A stretch of 31,679 bases of DNA from Candidatus Altarchaeum sp. (GTDB lineage: Archaea; Altiarchaeota; Altiarchaeia; Altiarchaeales; Altiarchaeaceae), in assembly GCA_018260755.1 (NCBI GenBank), contig JAGTWP010000003.1, positions 11,803 to 43,481 on the forward strand, given 5' to 3'. Under the pieces are notes generated by a model. That model had not been told where the DNA came from. It did no database searches and saw only the letters and a list, made by a program, of their open reading frames with translations. The position numbers were made by a program, and so were the translations under genes. Of the stretch, positions 8,523 through 17,958 are shown piece by piece (the first letter of the stretch is position 1; each line of letters starts with the position of its first letter).

Positions 8523-9922
8523 ATTCTTGCTCCTGCCGCAACACTGTGTCCTCCGCCTTCTCCCCCGACTTCGGCACACCCTTTTCTCATCAGATTTCCT
8601 AAATTAACCCCCTTTTTAACCAAATCCAGATTTGCCCTTGCCGAGACCTTTTTCATTGTTGCATCTTCGCTGTCATCCGCAAGCCCTATAATAAATTTAT
8701 CTCTGTTTAAATTTAACGACGAATAAGACATTCCGGCAATAATTCCGACAACATTTTCATCAATTGCACTCTTCGCATCAAAGTAATAAAATTTATTTCT
8801 TTCTTTTAATCCGTTTGTCTTTAAATATTCAATTCCTCTTCTTATCATAAGCCGATGTCGTTCAAGGACTCTCAACGCCTCATTAAATTTTTCATCCCTG
8901 TCTCCGAGACATATATAAATCCCTAATTCAGGCATTTTTTGTCTTCCGCAGGAATTAAGTATGGTTGCAAATTCCTTCGCATCTCTGAGTATTGTTCGCT
9001 TTTTTTCTTTAAGCAATGTATAAACCTCTCCGATTAATGACTTTGCAGCGTAGGGACTGAAATTTAAAAATTTTATATATATTGCGGATATTAATTTTTG
9101 CCTTTCCTCAAATTTTAAATCAACATAATTAACCCAGCCGTCATCATTTCTCGGTTTTATGCCAAGTGATAGAAGAAAGTCCTTTGCCGCATTTTCACTG
9201 CCCGTAATATCAGGAATAAATGGGTCGGTGGCATAAGCAAGCATATAAGGTAATGGTCTGCTCTCTCTTCCGAACAACCGTATATCTTTCTTAAATTTTA
9301 TTACTCCTTCTTCAACTCCATCGCTTAGTATTTCTCGGTTAACTCCGATTAGTTTTCCTGAACTGTCCTGCATATCACCGACCGCTCCGACTATTGCAAT
9401 ACCAACCATTTCTTTTCTTTCCAGTTCACGGGCAACAAAATAACACATTCCACTGCCAGATATCTCAAAAGCACCGTCAATACCGAATATGTGCGGATTG
9501 ACATGGTAAATTTTTAAATTTTCGGCTTCAAATTCAATTTCTGTCTTTAAGTATTCTATGGCAGGGAGATGATGGTCAATTATAAATATTTTTTTATCGG
9601 AAAAATTTTTTTTTATTAATTCAATCTGTCCGCTGCCCATATCAGTAAATATTACACATGCCCTCTTTGTTGCAATTGTCTTTATTGTTTCTATTGTTGT
9701 GCTGTCTAATTGTCTTAAAATTTTAAACTCGTAATTTTTTCCGAGAAAATTTAATAAGTCGGAAATTATTGCACAACTTGCCATTCCGTCTGCATCGTGA
9801 TGGCTTACCAGCAAAAAGTCATCGCTGTTGTTTAAATTTTCCGCAAAATTTTTTATTTGTTTCCGTGTATCTGCGTCTAATTTTTCTTTAATAGTTATAC
9901 TTTTTTTGTCTTTATCTTTCAT
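8468..9922 (-). CDS. Archaeal RecJ-like DHH/DHHA1 nuclease (GAN-type)
   Basis: 484 residues. DHH domain motifs are in order: SHHDADG (40-46), a TDMGSG strand, IIDHHLP, and GAVGDMQD. The C-terminal DHHA1 domain ends with EGGGHSVAAGARI. These are the metal ligands and the nucleic acid-binding motif of the RecJ family. Archaeal members include the GINS-associated nuclease, a 5'-3' single-strand exonuclease at the replisome, and single-strand RNA/DNA exonucleases of similar architecture. I cannot tell these apart from sequence. Full length. It sits downstream of the nuo operon on the same strand across a 142-bp gap. Its 3' end is duplicated on the far side of the RM cassette. Confidence 0.88.
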   Translation of the reverse strand: MKDKDKKSITIKEKLDADTRKQIKNFAENLNNSDDFLLVSHHDADGMASCAIISDLLNFLGKNYEFKILRQLDSTTIETIKTIATKRACVIFTDMGSGQIELIKKNFSDKKIFIIDHHLPAIEYLKTEIEFEAENLKIYHVNPHIFGIDGAFEISGSGMCYFVARELERKEMVGIAIVGAVGDMQDSSGKLIGVNREILSDGVEEGVIKFKKDIRLFGRESRPLPYMLAYATDPFIPDITGSENAAKDFLLSLGIKPRNDDGWVNYVDLKFEERQKLISAIYIKFLNFSPYAAKSLIGEVYTLLKEKKRTILRDAKEFATILNSCGRQKMPELGIYICLGDRDEKFNEALRVLERHRLMIRRGIEYLKTNGLKERNKFYYFDAKSAIDENVVGIIAGMSYSSLNLNRDKFIIGLADDSEDATMKKVSARANLDLVKKGVNLGNLMRKGCAEVGGEGGGHSVAAGARITKKGVEKFLEILDGLEI

Positions 9923-10064
9923 CGTGTAAATTTCATCGTGTAAATTTTAATAAATTCCTTAATAATTAAGAAGCATCTAAATTTTACAAAAAAGAAAATG
10001 GGAATTTAAAAATAAGAAGAAAAAAGAAACCTTAATCGTACTATTACAAATTTTCAGAAAACCC

Positions 10065-11150
10065 TCAAAACACATACGCAATTATTCCCGCAATGGCTAA
10101 ATTTATCAAAGCAAGAAATATCAGATATTTCCACCCTAAATTTAATACCTGATCAATCCTAAATCTCGGCAAAGTTCCCCTGAGCCATATTGCTATATAC
10201 ACCAAAGTAAATGTTTTAGCTAAAAACCAGAATAATTCTGAGATTGCTTCTGGAACAACAGGAATATCAAACAAGCCATTCCACCCTCCCAAAAACAACA
10301 ATGTAATCAAAGCCGAGCCCACAAACAATTCCAAATATTCCGCAAGATAAAAGAATGCAAATCTCATTCCGCTATATTCAATATGGAATCCCGCAATTAA
10401 TTCGCTTTCCGCCTCAATCGTATCAAAAGGAACTCTGCTCATTTCCGCAATTGTTGCAACAAAAAATACAAACAACCCTAACAACAAAGGAATAGCAAAC
10501 CATAAATTTTGCTGGGCATTAACTATATCAATCATATTCATACTTCCTGCAAGCACAACAACACTCAAAGCGACAATGAGCATCGGGATTTCATAAGCCA
10601 TCATTTGTGCGGCAGACCTCATTGAACTAATCAATGAATACTTATTTCCCGAACCGTAACCCGCAATAACCATTCCGAGCGATGATATTGAGCCAAAAGC
10701 AATTAGCAAAAGTAATCCGACTCCTACATTTGCAAAAGATAAGAATTCATTAAAGGGAATTAGTACAAGCGTTAAAAGCACAGGGATAAAAACAAGAATA
10801 GGTGAGATAAAGTAAAGCAATTTGTCCCTGTTTTTTGGCTTTATGTCTTCTTTGAATATCAGTTTCATTACATCTGCAAGCGGTTGAAGTATTCCGTGGG
10901 GGCCTGCCACCATAGGTCCCAGTCGGATTTGAACATCTGCCAAAATTTTTCTTTCAAGATAAGTGAGGAGTAGCACAAGGACAGCAGCGACTACAAATAA
11001 TATAATTCCGGCACCTGTATAAACAAGCAAAGAGGATAAATTTTCCTGAATGCCAAAATTTTGCAGTGTTTTGATTCCGACATCAATTGCATTTCCTGTT
11101 TTGATTCCGACATCAATTGCATTTCCCTGAAATAAATTTAATGTTTCCAT
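10065..11150 (-). CDS. nuoH: Complex I-like membrane subunit NuoH/FpoH
   Basis: 361 residues, about eight membrane helices. Signatures: TYLERKILADVQIRLGP, GILQPLADVMKLIFKED, AEMSRVPFDTIEAESELIAGFHIEYSG and the late WLRGTLPRFRIDQVLNLGWK. This subunit holds part of the quinone/methanophenazine cavity and links the hydrophilic arm to the antiporter-like subunits. It is the last gene of the operon, 48 bp after nuoCD. The N-terminus contains a duplicated decapeptide (GNAIDVGIKT twice) from a 30-bp tandem repeat, before the first membrane helix. The true start could be downstream of this. Confidence 0.95.
   Translation of the reverse strand: METLNLFQGNAIDVGIKTGNAIDVGIKTLQNFGIQENLSSLLVYTGAGIILFVVAAVLVLLLTYLERKILADVQIRLGPMVAGPHGILQPLADVMKLIFKEDIKPKNRDKLLYFISPILVFIPVLLTLVLIPFNEFLSFANVGVGLLLLIAFGSISSLGMVIAGYGSGNKYSLISSMRSAAQMMAYEIPMLIVALSVVVLAGSMNMIDIVNAQQNLWFAIPLLLGLFVFFVATIAEMSRVPFDTIEAESELIAGFHIEYSGMRFAFFYLAEYLELFVGSALITLLFLGGWNGLFDIPVVPEAISELFWFLAKTFTLVYIAIWLRGTLPRFRIDQVLNLGWKYLIFLALINLAIAGIIAYVF
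11067..11126. repeat. 30-bp perfect tandem duplication in nuoH 5' end
   Basis: The unit starting TGTTTTGATTCCGACATCAA (30 bp) occurs twice without a mismatch, at 11067-11096 and 11097-11126. It keeps frame and duplicates ten residues. Absence of mismatches suggests a recent event. Confidence 0.92.
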
Positions 11151-11198
11151 TATATATAAAGTAAATTTTTATAAATTTTTTAAAATTTTTTGTCCTCT

Positions 11199-13199
11199 TT
11201 ATCTGTCAACACATCCCATTACAGGGTCAATAGTTCCGCTTATTGCAACAACATCCGCAACATAATTATTTTCGCACATCTTTGGTAAAGCGGATAAATT
11301 TGAAAATGAAGGAGACCTTATCTTAAGGCGATATGGTTTTGGTTTTCCGTCGCTAACGATAAAAATTCCCATCTCTCCTTTTGCATGTTCAATCTTTTCA
11401 TAAACACTTCCCTTTGGAGGAATGATCATTCTCGGAACCTTTGCTATTATTTCTCCTTCTTTTACTGAATTTAGCATATCCATCCCCTGCTTAATAATTT
11501 TTAATGATTCCTCTATTTCATTCATCCTGACCATATACCTTGAAAAATTATCTCCCTCATTGAATACTGGAACATTAAATTTAAATTGAGCATACATTGA
11601 ATACGGCTCATCCTTTCTTACATCGTAATTAACACCGCTTGCTCTTAGCATAGGTCCCGTAACCCCAAAATTAATTGCATCTTCTTTTTTTAATATTCCG
11701 ATATTTTTTGTCCTTGCTAAAAAAATTTCATTTCCCGTAATCAAATTGTGATATTCCTTCATATGTGCGGGCATCATGTCTATAAATTTATAAATTTTTT
11801 TTGCGATGCTTTCATTAATGTCCTTTTTAACTCCCCCTACACACATATAATTAAACATCATTCTCGCCCTGCTTACATCCTCAAAAATTTCCAGAATTTT
11901 CTCTCTGTCGTTAAATCCGTAAAAGAAAGGGGTTGTTGCTCCCAAATCCATACACCATGTTGTGAACCATATTATGTGGCTTGCTATTCTGTTTAACTCT
12001 GCAACAATAACTCTTATTATCTGTGCCCTTTCGGGAATCTCAATATTCATTAATTTTTCCATTGCCAGAACATAAGGAAATTCGTTCAGCATTGATGCAA
12101 CATAATCCAAACGATCCATATAAGGGACAATTTGGTTGTAATTTAAACTTTCACAAACTTTTTCAATTCCTCTATGCAAATAACCGATTACAGGCTCAAT
12201 TTTAATCATCCTTTCACCATCTATTATCATCCTTAACCTCAAAACACCGTGTGTTGAAGGATGATGAGGCCCTACATTCAAATGCATAATTTTTGTTTGA
12301 TAGGTTCTTCCTTCTTGTCCTTCGCTTTCAATAAATTTATCAACTGTTAATTCGTCCTTCGTTGCCTCAAAGTCGCTGCTTAGTGAGATTTCCTGTTCTT
12401 TGTTGCATGGATATGATTTAAGTAAAGGATAACCTTTAAATTCCGCAGGAAGCAAAATTCGCCTTAAATTTTTATGTCCTTCAAAATTTATACCAAACAT
12501 ATCAAATGTCTCACGCTCATGCCAGCCAGCTGATCTAAAAATTTCAGTCAATGTTGGAACAGCAAAATTTTCATCAGAAGAAATTTTTTCTGTCTCTGTT
12601 TCCGTCTTTTTTTCTGTCTCTGTGTTCTGCTCTAATGTTTTAATTTTATTTATTTTAATTTTATTTATCGCCTTAAAAAGTTCCAAAATTTTTATCTTTT
12701 TCGGGCATTTTTCCTGACATAATCCACAGATTGCACAGTTGGAAATTTGTTTCGGGTTTATGTTTTTATTTTGCTTCAGACCGAGAATAACTGATTTAAC
12801 ATCAACGCTATTAACACAGACCTTGTTGCACAATCCGCATCCCAAGCACAATCCATAGTCATTAATACCTTCGGCAATTATTTCAGTAGGAGAGATTAAA
12901 ATTTCCGTCTCGCTTTTTGTCTCGCCTGTTTTTGGTTTATTCTTGTTTAATTTAATCTTGAGCGGAATAAAATTTTTTTGTGTATATGAATGAAGCAAAT
13001 AAACAACCTCTAATTCATTTAATTTATCAACTGCTGTCACAAAGGACAAATGTTCATAGCCCTTTTCCTTTAAAAATTTAACGAGCGGCTGTAAATTTTT
13101 ATCATTCGCAACAATGTATTTTAATGCTCCGTCTTCTTCAAGAGCAATTTCTTTTATTCCTGCATTATCCTTTATTTCGGTAAAAATTTCATCAATCAT
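11199..13199 (-). CDS. nuoCD: Fused NuoC-NuoD subunit with an inserted 2x[4Fe-4S] ferredoxin domain
   Basis: 666 residues. Residues 1-90 are the first part of NuoC (HLSFVTAVDK, ELEVVYLLHSY). Residues about 91-212 are an insertion with two CxxCxxCxxxC motifs: C118/C121/C124/C128 (CLGCGLCNKVC) and C155/C158/C161/C165 (CAICGLCQEKCPK). A Thr/Glu/Lys low-complexity linker (about 193-205) follows. NuoC resumes at FRSAGWHERETFDMFGI (221-237) and ends at YPLLKSYP. NuoD follows from about 300, with HLNVGPHHPSTHGVLRL and the C-terminal DPVMGCVDR. NuoC-NuoD fusions are common, but I know of no ferredoxin inserted inside NuoC. Frame is continuous, so this is a real fusion. It may help bring electrons from ferredoxin, since NuoEFG and FpoF are absent. 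Confidence 0.93.
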   Translation of the reverse strand: MIDEIFTEIKDNAGIKEIALEEDGALKYIVANDKNLQPLVKFLKEKGYEHLSFVTAVDKLNELEVVYLLHSYTQKNFIPLKIKLNKNKPKTGETKSETEILISPTEIIAEGINDYGLCLGCGLCNKVCVNSVDVKSVILGLKQNKNINPKQISNCAICGLCQEKCPKKIKILELFKAINKIKINKIKTLEQNTETEKKTETETEKISSDENFAVPTLTEIFRSAGWHERETFDMFGINFEGHKNLRRILLPAEFKGYPLLKSYPCNKEQEISLSSDFEATKDELTVDKFIESEGQEGRTYQTKIMHLNVGPHHPSTHGVLRLRMIIDGERMIKIEPVIGYLHRGIEKVCESLNYNQIVPYMDRLDYVASMLNEFPYVLAMEKLMNIEIPERAQIIRVIVAELNRIASHIIWFTTWCMDLGATTPFFYGFNDREKILEIFEDVSRARMMFNYMCVGGVKKDINESIAKKIYKFIDMMPAHMKEYHNLITGNEIFLARTKNIGILKKEDAINFGVTGPMLRASGVNYDVRKDEPYSMYAQFKFNVPVFNEGDNFSRYMVRMNEIEESLKIIKQGMDMLNSVKEGEIIAKVPRMIIPPKGSVYEKIEHAKGEMGIFIVSDGKPKPYRLKIRSPSFSNLSALPKMCENNYVADVVAISGTIDPVMGCVDR

Positions 13200-13247
13200 T
13201 TTAATTTTAAAAATTTTGAAATATTATAGATTATAAATTTTTCGGTT

Positions 13248-13403
13248 AATCTTCACTTATTTTTCTATAAGACGCAAAATTGTATCTATATCAGCAACAC
13301 CAGTCCGACACATCTTGCCATCCGGAGCAATCATTTTAAAACTGTTACATTTTGTAACTGTTTCACTTCCTTCTTTTTTTAAACAATTTTTTAACACTTT
13401 CAA
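13248..13403 (-). pseudogene. Small fragment resembling a Bro-N/DinD-type antirepressor, between nuoB and nuoCD
   Basis: A minus frame, TTG start at 13403 (no ATG), codes about 50 residues: KCNSFKMIAPDGKMCRTG then VADIDTILRLIEK. The pattern (x-DGK-x-T-x-A-[DN]-x-[ED]-x-[IL]-[FL]-R-[LI]-I) resembles the segment before the SIPSPKAEPFK motif of phage Bro-N antirepressor and DinD-like proteins. The rest of such a protein is missing. I made this match from memory. It lies in the only sizeable gap within the downstream half of the operon. It could instead be a small real protein. Confidence 0.35.
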
Positions 13404-13424
13404 TGATTTCTTCCAACGAATTTT

Positions 13425-13937
13425 TTACTTTTTATTTAACATTCCTTTAATTTTCTCAGTAAGCAATTTTTCCTGTGCTATCTTTTCCCTTAATTTTATT
13501 ATTCCATCAAGTAATGCCTCTGGTTTCGGCGGACATCCCGGAACATAAACATCAACGGGAATAATTTTATCAACACCTTTAACAACAGCATAAGAATTCA
13601 CAAAAGGACCTCCGCTTGTCGCACATGCTCCCATGGCGATAACATACTTCGGAGAAGGCATTTGTTCATAAAGTCGCCTGACCCTCGGGGCCATTTTATG
13701 CGTTACCGTTCCCGCAACAAACATTAAATCAGCTTGTCTCGGAGACGGTCTGAAGACCTCCATCCCAAATCTCGCAATATCATTGTCTGCTGCTGCCGTA
13801 CTCATCATTTCTATCGCACAGCATGCTAATCCAAAGGTTAATGGCCATACCGAATTCAGCCGCCCCCAGCTTAAAATTTTATCTGTAAATTCAAACACCT
13901 TTTCTGTTTTTCCAAATAAAACATTTAATTTATCCAT
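13425..13937 (-). CDS. nuoB: Complex I-like subunit NuoB/FpoB
   Basis: About 170 residues from ATG 13937. An upstream ATG at 13982 would overlap nuoA by 38 bp and add 15 residues unlike the family, so I prefer the inner start, 7 bp after nuoA. The four N2-cluster cysteines are present: [10 protein letters not shown] (two), [11 protein letters not shown] and [12 protein letters not shown]. NuoB passes electrons from the NuoI clusters to the quinone or methanophenazine site formed with NuoD and NuoH. Confidence 0.95.
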   Translation of the reverse strand: MDKLNVLFGKTEKVFEFTDKILSWGRLNSVWPLTFGLACCAIEMMSTAAADNDIARFGMEVFRPSPRQADLMFVAGTVTHKMAPRVRRLYEQMPSPKYVIAMGACATSGGPFVNSYAVVKGVDKIIPVDVYVPGCPPKPEALLDGIIKLREKIAQEKLLTEKIKGMLNKK

Positions 13938-13944
13938 CTTAAAT

Positions 13945-14334
13945 TTAGTCAGTCCATTTGAGGAATTTTTTATTGAGCACATATATCAATGAGAGCAATA
14001 TTAAACCAATAAACAGCATCGCCTCCATATATCCTATAACACCTAAATTTGTGAATTCAACCGCCCAGGGAAATAAAAAGATAGCTTCAACATCAAATAC
14101 GACAAACATTAAAGCATAGATATAATATTTGAAGGAAATATTGAAAAATTTTGTATCTCCTACGGCAATTTCTCCGCATTCGTAGGTCTCATATTTTCCA
14201 CCTGCATTTTTTTTATCCCTTTCTTCTACCCTTAAAGCCCTCCATATACCCTCCATAGTAAGCAAAGCAATGAGAATTCCGACAACACCAATAACAACAA
14301 TTCCGATATATGCAGTTATATTGTCAGCGACCAT
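13945..14334 (-). CDS. nuoA: Complex I-like subunit NuoA/FpoA
   Basis: 129 residues, three membrane helices. The conserved loop with YECGE and the helix [15 protein letters not shown] identify it. It begins a second block A-B-CD-H inside the operon, 134 bp after nuoN; that spacer is AT-rich with no gene seen and might hold an internal promoter. Confidence 0.95.
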   Translation of the reverse strand: MVADNITAYIGIVVIGVVGILIALLTMEGIWRALRVEERDKKNAGGKYETYECGEIAVGDTKFFNISFKYYIYALMFVVFDVEAIFLFPWAVEFTNLGVIGYMEAMLFIGLILLSLIYVLNKKFLKWTD

Positions 14335-14468
14335 TTTGATTTATTTTTATTTGATTATTTGATTTTTTGTTAAATTTTTAATTTATTTTTATTTTTGAGC
14401 TTGTTTTTTATCTCTATTATTTTGAAATTTAATTATTTTAAATTTTTAATAAAACTTTAAGGTAAAAT

Positions 14469-16031
14469 TTAACTCACACCAAGCGAATGAACAATATTTG
14501 TGCAAATTTCAACGAATGGAGGGGCATAGAATAAAATGAGCAATGCAATTACCGCAATTAACATTGGAATTACAAATGCGATCGGTTCTTTAAATTTCTC
14601 AAATTTTACTTCAATGTGTTCGTTATGTCCGTTATTTTTGTTGTGTTCGTTATGCTCACCATGTTCATCACTCTTATGTTCCATTCCTTCCGGCTCAACA
14701 AACCACATATATTTTATCAGTCGTCCGTAATAATACAGAGAGATAACTGATGTTATTATCATTACAACACCCAAAATCAAAGCAAGCATATTTTCCTGCA
14801 TTGCCTGAACGAACAATTCAACCAAAATCAGAATTTTTGCCGTAAAGCCACCGAAAGGAACAATTCCCGCAAGTGAAAGCATAAATGCAGCCATAGCAAA
14901 GGCAGTAATCGGAGCGGTTCTCCACAATCCTTTGTAATCATCATAATTTTTAATTTTTCCGTCCGAAACAAAAAGTAAAGTTCCTGCGGCAATAAAGGCT
15001 CCGCCTTTCATAAACGCATGAACAATAATATAATATATTGCATAAGCGATTCCCAGCGGAGTAAATATTGCTATTGCAGCAAGAATATATCCTACCTGCG
15101 CAATTGATGAATATGCGAGCATCTTTCGAACATCCTTTTGTGCCAAAGCCAGCACATTTCCGACGAACATTGAAAGTATAGCAAGTATTGCGAGCATTAC
15201 ACTTAACTCAAATTTAAATAACACTATAAAAACCACCAAAATTTTGAGCAGGGCAACAAATGCCATCTTTTTTGATGCGCCCGCGAGCAAAGCAGAAACA
15301 GGAGAAGGAGCGCCCTGATAAGCATCGGGTGCCCAGAAATGGAACGGAGCGGCACTCATTTCATACGCCAATCCCAGCACTATTGCCAAAATCCCGATAA
15401 ATGTTAATAACTTTAAATTTTCATCTCCGCCCTGATGTAAAATTCCACTCTGATCAAGCATCAAACTGCCTGTTGAAAAATATATTAATGAAATTCCGAA
15501 CAATAAAATTGCCGAAAATACCGCTCCGAATAAAAAATACTTTGCCGCACCTTCTATTCCCTTCTTTGTTTTTTCAATCGCAACCAGCACATAAGCAGGA
15601 ATTGCGGCCATTTCCAGCCCTACAAATAATGTCAATAAATCAGCTGCAGATGCAACAACGAGCATTCCGAGAATTGCGAAAAGTATTAAGGCATAATATG
15701 CGTCAAAAATTTTATCAGATATAAATTTTTCCGTGTATTTTAGCGATGCAATAACCGCCATCAGTCCGACGATGAGAAATATAAATTTAAATACAACTGC
15801 AAGCAATCCGACATTATAAAATATGCTTATTCCTTCGGCAATTGTAATTACTGCTATGCTATCCGCAGTTGTGTTTATGGACTGAATTGCAATCACAAAA
15901 AGCGAAATTAATGAAGCAACTATTCCAAGTAAGGCAATATAACCCGAAATTTTCTTAAATTTAAATCCTGTTAATAATATCAAGATTGCTGCAACCGCAA
16001 TAACTATCTCCGGAAGTATTAAATCGAGCAT
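14469..16031 (-). CDS. nuoN: Antiporter-like proton-pumping subunit NuoN/FpoN with a His-rich loop
   Basis: 520 residues, about 14 membrane helices. The N-terminus LPEIVIAVAAILILLTGF is typical of NuoN. The helix with FVGLEMAAIPAYVLVA holds the conserved glutamate; APFHFWAPDAYQGAPSPVSALLAGASKK and the following VRKMLAYSSIAQVGYIL match the family core with its lysines. It translocates ions in response to redox chemistry in the peripheral arm. Between the last two helices, residues about 449-472 form a hydrophilic loop with six histidines (EHKSDEHGEHNEHN and GHNEH), which is not usual and could bind metal. Confidence 0.93.
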   Translation of the reverse strand: MLDLILPEIVIAVAAILILLTGFKFKKISGYIALLGIVASLISLFVIAIQSINTTADSIAVITIAEGISIFYNVGLLAVVFKFIFLIVGLMAVIASLKYTEKFISDKIFDAYYALILFAILGMLVVASAADLLTLFVGLEMAAIPAYVLVAIEKTKKGIEGAAKYFLFGAVFSAILLFGISLIYFSTGSLMLDQSGILHQGGDENLKLLTFIGILAIVLGLAYEMSAAPFHFWAPDAYQGAPSPVSALLAGASKKMAFVALLKILVVFIVLFKFELSVMLAILAILSMFVGNVLALAQKDVRKMLAYSSIAQVGYILAAIAIFTPLGIAYAIYYIIVHAFMKGGAFIAAGTLLFVSDGKIKNYDDYKGLWRTAPITAFAMAAFMLSLAGIVPFGGFTAKILILVELFVQAMQENMLALILGVVMIITSVISLYYYGRLIKYMWFVEPEGMEHKSDEHGEHNEHNKNNGHNEHIEVKFEKFKEPIAFVIPMLIAVIALLILFYAPPFVEICTNIVHSLGVS

Positions 16032-16069
16032 TTTAAATTTATTGTTTTATGTTTTAGTAGGTTTTAGTT

Positions 16070-17956
16070 TTATAATTTGATTAAGAAGACTAGAAATCCA
16101 ATTAATAAGAATAGTATTGCCATTGTTGTTGATGAAGTTATAAATTTATAGGCGGACTTGTCAAGTTCTCTCTCAATATCTTCAACATTTTTGCCTTTAA
16201 ATTTACTAATAGTATAAGCATAAGGAGCCAAGCTTAACTTAACTGCCCATTGATAAAACAAAAGTAAGCGGTGATTTAAAGATATACAGACCTTTGAAAG
16301 CGGATTTCCACCGTAAATAAAAGGTGTGTCAAATTTAATAATTTCCTTTCCTTTTGAACTTCCAAAATACCTGTAATTGAGCAATAAGAATAAAGCAATT
16401 ATGGCAAGAACAATATATTCTGCGGTTTCACTCCAGTGTTTTGAAATTTCCTCGCTAACCACATCTGCAACAGGCAGGACATGTGAAGGTGAAATTTTAA
16501 TTTCTGCTAAATTTAAGAATGGAAAAGGAACCACATAAAATACAACAACTAAAATTGCAACTACAACTATCGGCGCTAAAATTAAGATATTTACTTCCTT
16601 AAATTTTGCATATTCAATCTCATTCTCTTTCTTTGGTTTTTTGAAAAATGCTTTATAAATTATGGGGAAAAAATAAATTACATCAAGTAAGCCCGCCAGC
16701 AAAAAGACAATAAAAAATATCCAGTATCCGCTTGCGAAAGAACCCTCAAGTAACATTCCTTTACTCAAATATGCCAATGTCAGAGGTGTTGCTATCATAG
16801 CCAATGTTCCGACGGCAAAAGAAAGCATTGTTATAGGCATTCTTCTTCCGATTCCGTCTAAATCGCTGATAAGTTTTTTGTGTACGGCAACAAAAACAGC
16901 CCCTGCCACAAAGAACAACACTATTTTTCCAAACGAATGACTTGCTATGTGCAAAATTCCTCCTGTAAGTCCGCTTTTTGTTAATAACGCTACACCAAGC
17001 AGCATAAATGATAACTGACTAACAGTTGAATACGCAATCCTTCGCTTTAAATTATCCTGTGTAATTCCAAAGAATATTGCGGCAAGCAGGGTAAAAGCAG
17101 CAAAAATTCCCAGAACTATATCCAAATGCAATGTGTGCATTAAATTTGGCCCGAAAACATCAAAAACAGTTCGCATAATGCAGAATACACCTGCAACTAC
17201 AACCGCAACAGCATGCAATAAAGCAGAAACAGGGGTGGGAGCAACCATCGCTGCCGGAAGCCATGAATGAAGAGGAAATATTGCTGCTTTTGCATAACCA
17301 AACATAAGCATTAAAAATATTGCAGATAAAAGCATTGAACCGCCTTGTGCCAATCCTCCTATTCCTCCTTCACCGAATTCCATTGTTCCGGTAATTCCAT
17401 AAATAAGTAAAATTGCTGTAAGCTGCAAAAGCATTGACGCAACCATTAAATAAATCATATATTCGGTACCTGACCTCATTGATCGGCTATCTTCCTCGTG
17501 AATAACCAGAGGATAAGTCACGATTGATAAAATTTCATAAAAAATAAACAGGGTTATTAAATTTCCTGAAAAAGCGATTCCCAATGCGGCAAAAATTGAC
17601 AAAGTAAAATAGACAAAAAAACGCGTCTGTGCATGCTCCTTCAGTCCTCTCATATAGCCAATCGCATAAATGTTTGTTATAACCCATAATGTTGCGGTAA
17701 CAAATGCAAAAAACATTCCGAAAGCATCCAACTTCAAAGTAAATGCTATTCCGGGAGCAAATTCAAACAATTTCATAGTAATATTTTCTCCGTCCAATAT
17801 CGGAGGTAAAACCACAAATGCAACAAGCAAAAAGGTTATAATTGTTGCTATGACTGTAAGTCCATCTCTTAAATTCGGCTTATTCTTAAATAAAGGCAGC
17901 ATAAATGCCGCTATCAGTGAAGGCAGTAACGCATAAATTAAAATTTCTCCGTTCAT
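16070..17956 (-). CDS. nuoL: Antiporter-like subunit, NuoL position but MrpD-like
   Basis: About 628 residues from ATG 17956; the alternative TTG at 17962 adds two residues. The core reads LDAFGMFFAF, IGYMRGLKEHAQTRFFVYF, LFIFYEILSIVTYPLVIHEE (helix-5 glutamate), YAKAAIFPLHSWLPAAMVAPTPVSALLHAVAV (lysine and histidine) and LKRRIAYSTVSQLSFMLLG. The wording of these motifs is closer to Mrp-antiporter subunit D and related group 4 hydrogenase subunits than to NuoL or NuoM. A C-terminal extension (about 560-628) ends in one more helix, as in NuoL. It follows orf51 by 2 bp. No separate NuoM is present in the window, so the complex would have two antiporter-like subunits. Confidence 0.88.
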   Translation of the reverse strand: MNGEILIYALLPSLIAAFMLPLFKNKPNLRDGLTVIATIITFLLVAFVVLPPILDGENITMKLFEFAPGIAFTLKLDAFGMFFAFVTATLWVITNIYAIGYMRGLKEHAQTRFFVYFTLSIFAALGIAFSGNLITLFIFYEILSIVTYPLVIHEEDSRSMRSGTEYMIYLMVASMLLQLTAILLIYGITGTMEFGEGGIGGLAQGGSMLLSAIFLMLMFGYAKAAIFPLHSWLPAAMVAPTPVSALLHAVAVVVAGVFCIMRTVFDVFGPNLMHTLHLDIVLGIFAAFTLLAAIFFGITQDNLKRRIAYSTVSQLSFMLLGVALLTKSGLTGGILHIASHSFGKIVLFFVAGAVFVAVHKKLISDLDGIGRRMPITMLSFAVGTLAMIATPLTLAYLSKGMLLEGSFASGYWIFFIVFLLAGLLDVIYFFPIIYKAFFKKPKKENEIEYAKFKEVNILILAPIVVVAILVVVFYVVPFPFLNLAEIKISPSHVLPVADVVSEEISKHWSETAEYIVLAIIALFLLLNYRYFGSSKGKEIIKFDTPFIYGGNPLSKVCISLNHRLLLFYQWAVKLSLAPYAYTISKFKGKNVEDIERELDKSAYKFITSSTTMAILFLLIGFLVFLIKL

Positions 17957-17958
17957 TT

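Noticed and set aside
11748-12205. Plus-strand frames opposite nuoCD
   Set aside because: They are antisense shadows of the conserved NuoD domain with no family features or start context.
13938-13982. Earlier start for nuoB
   Set aside because: It would overlap nuoA by 38 bp and add an unmatched 15-residue leader; ATG 13937 has normal spacing.
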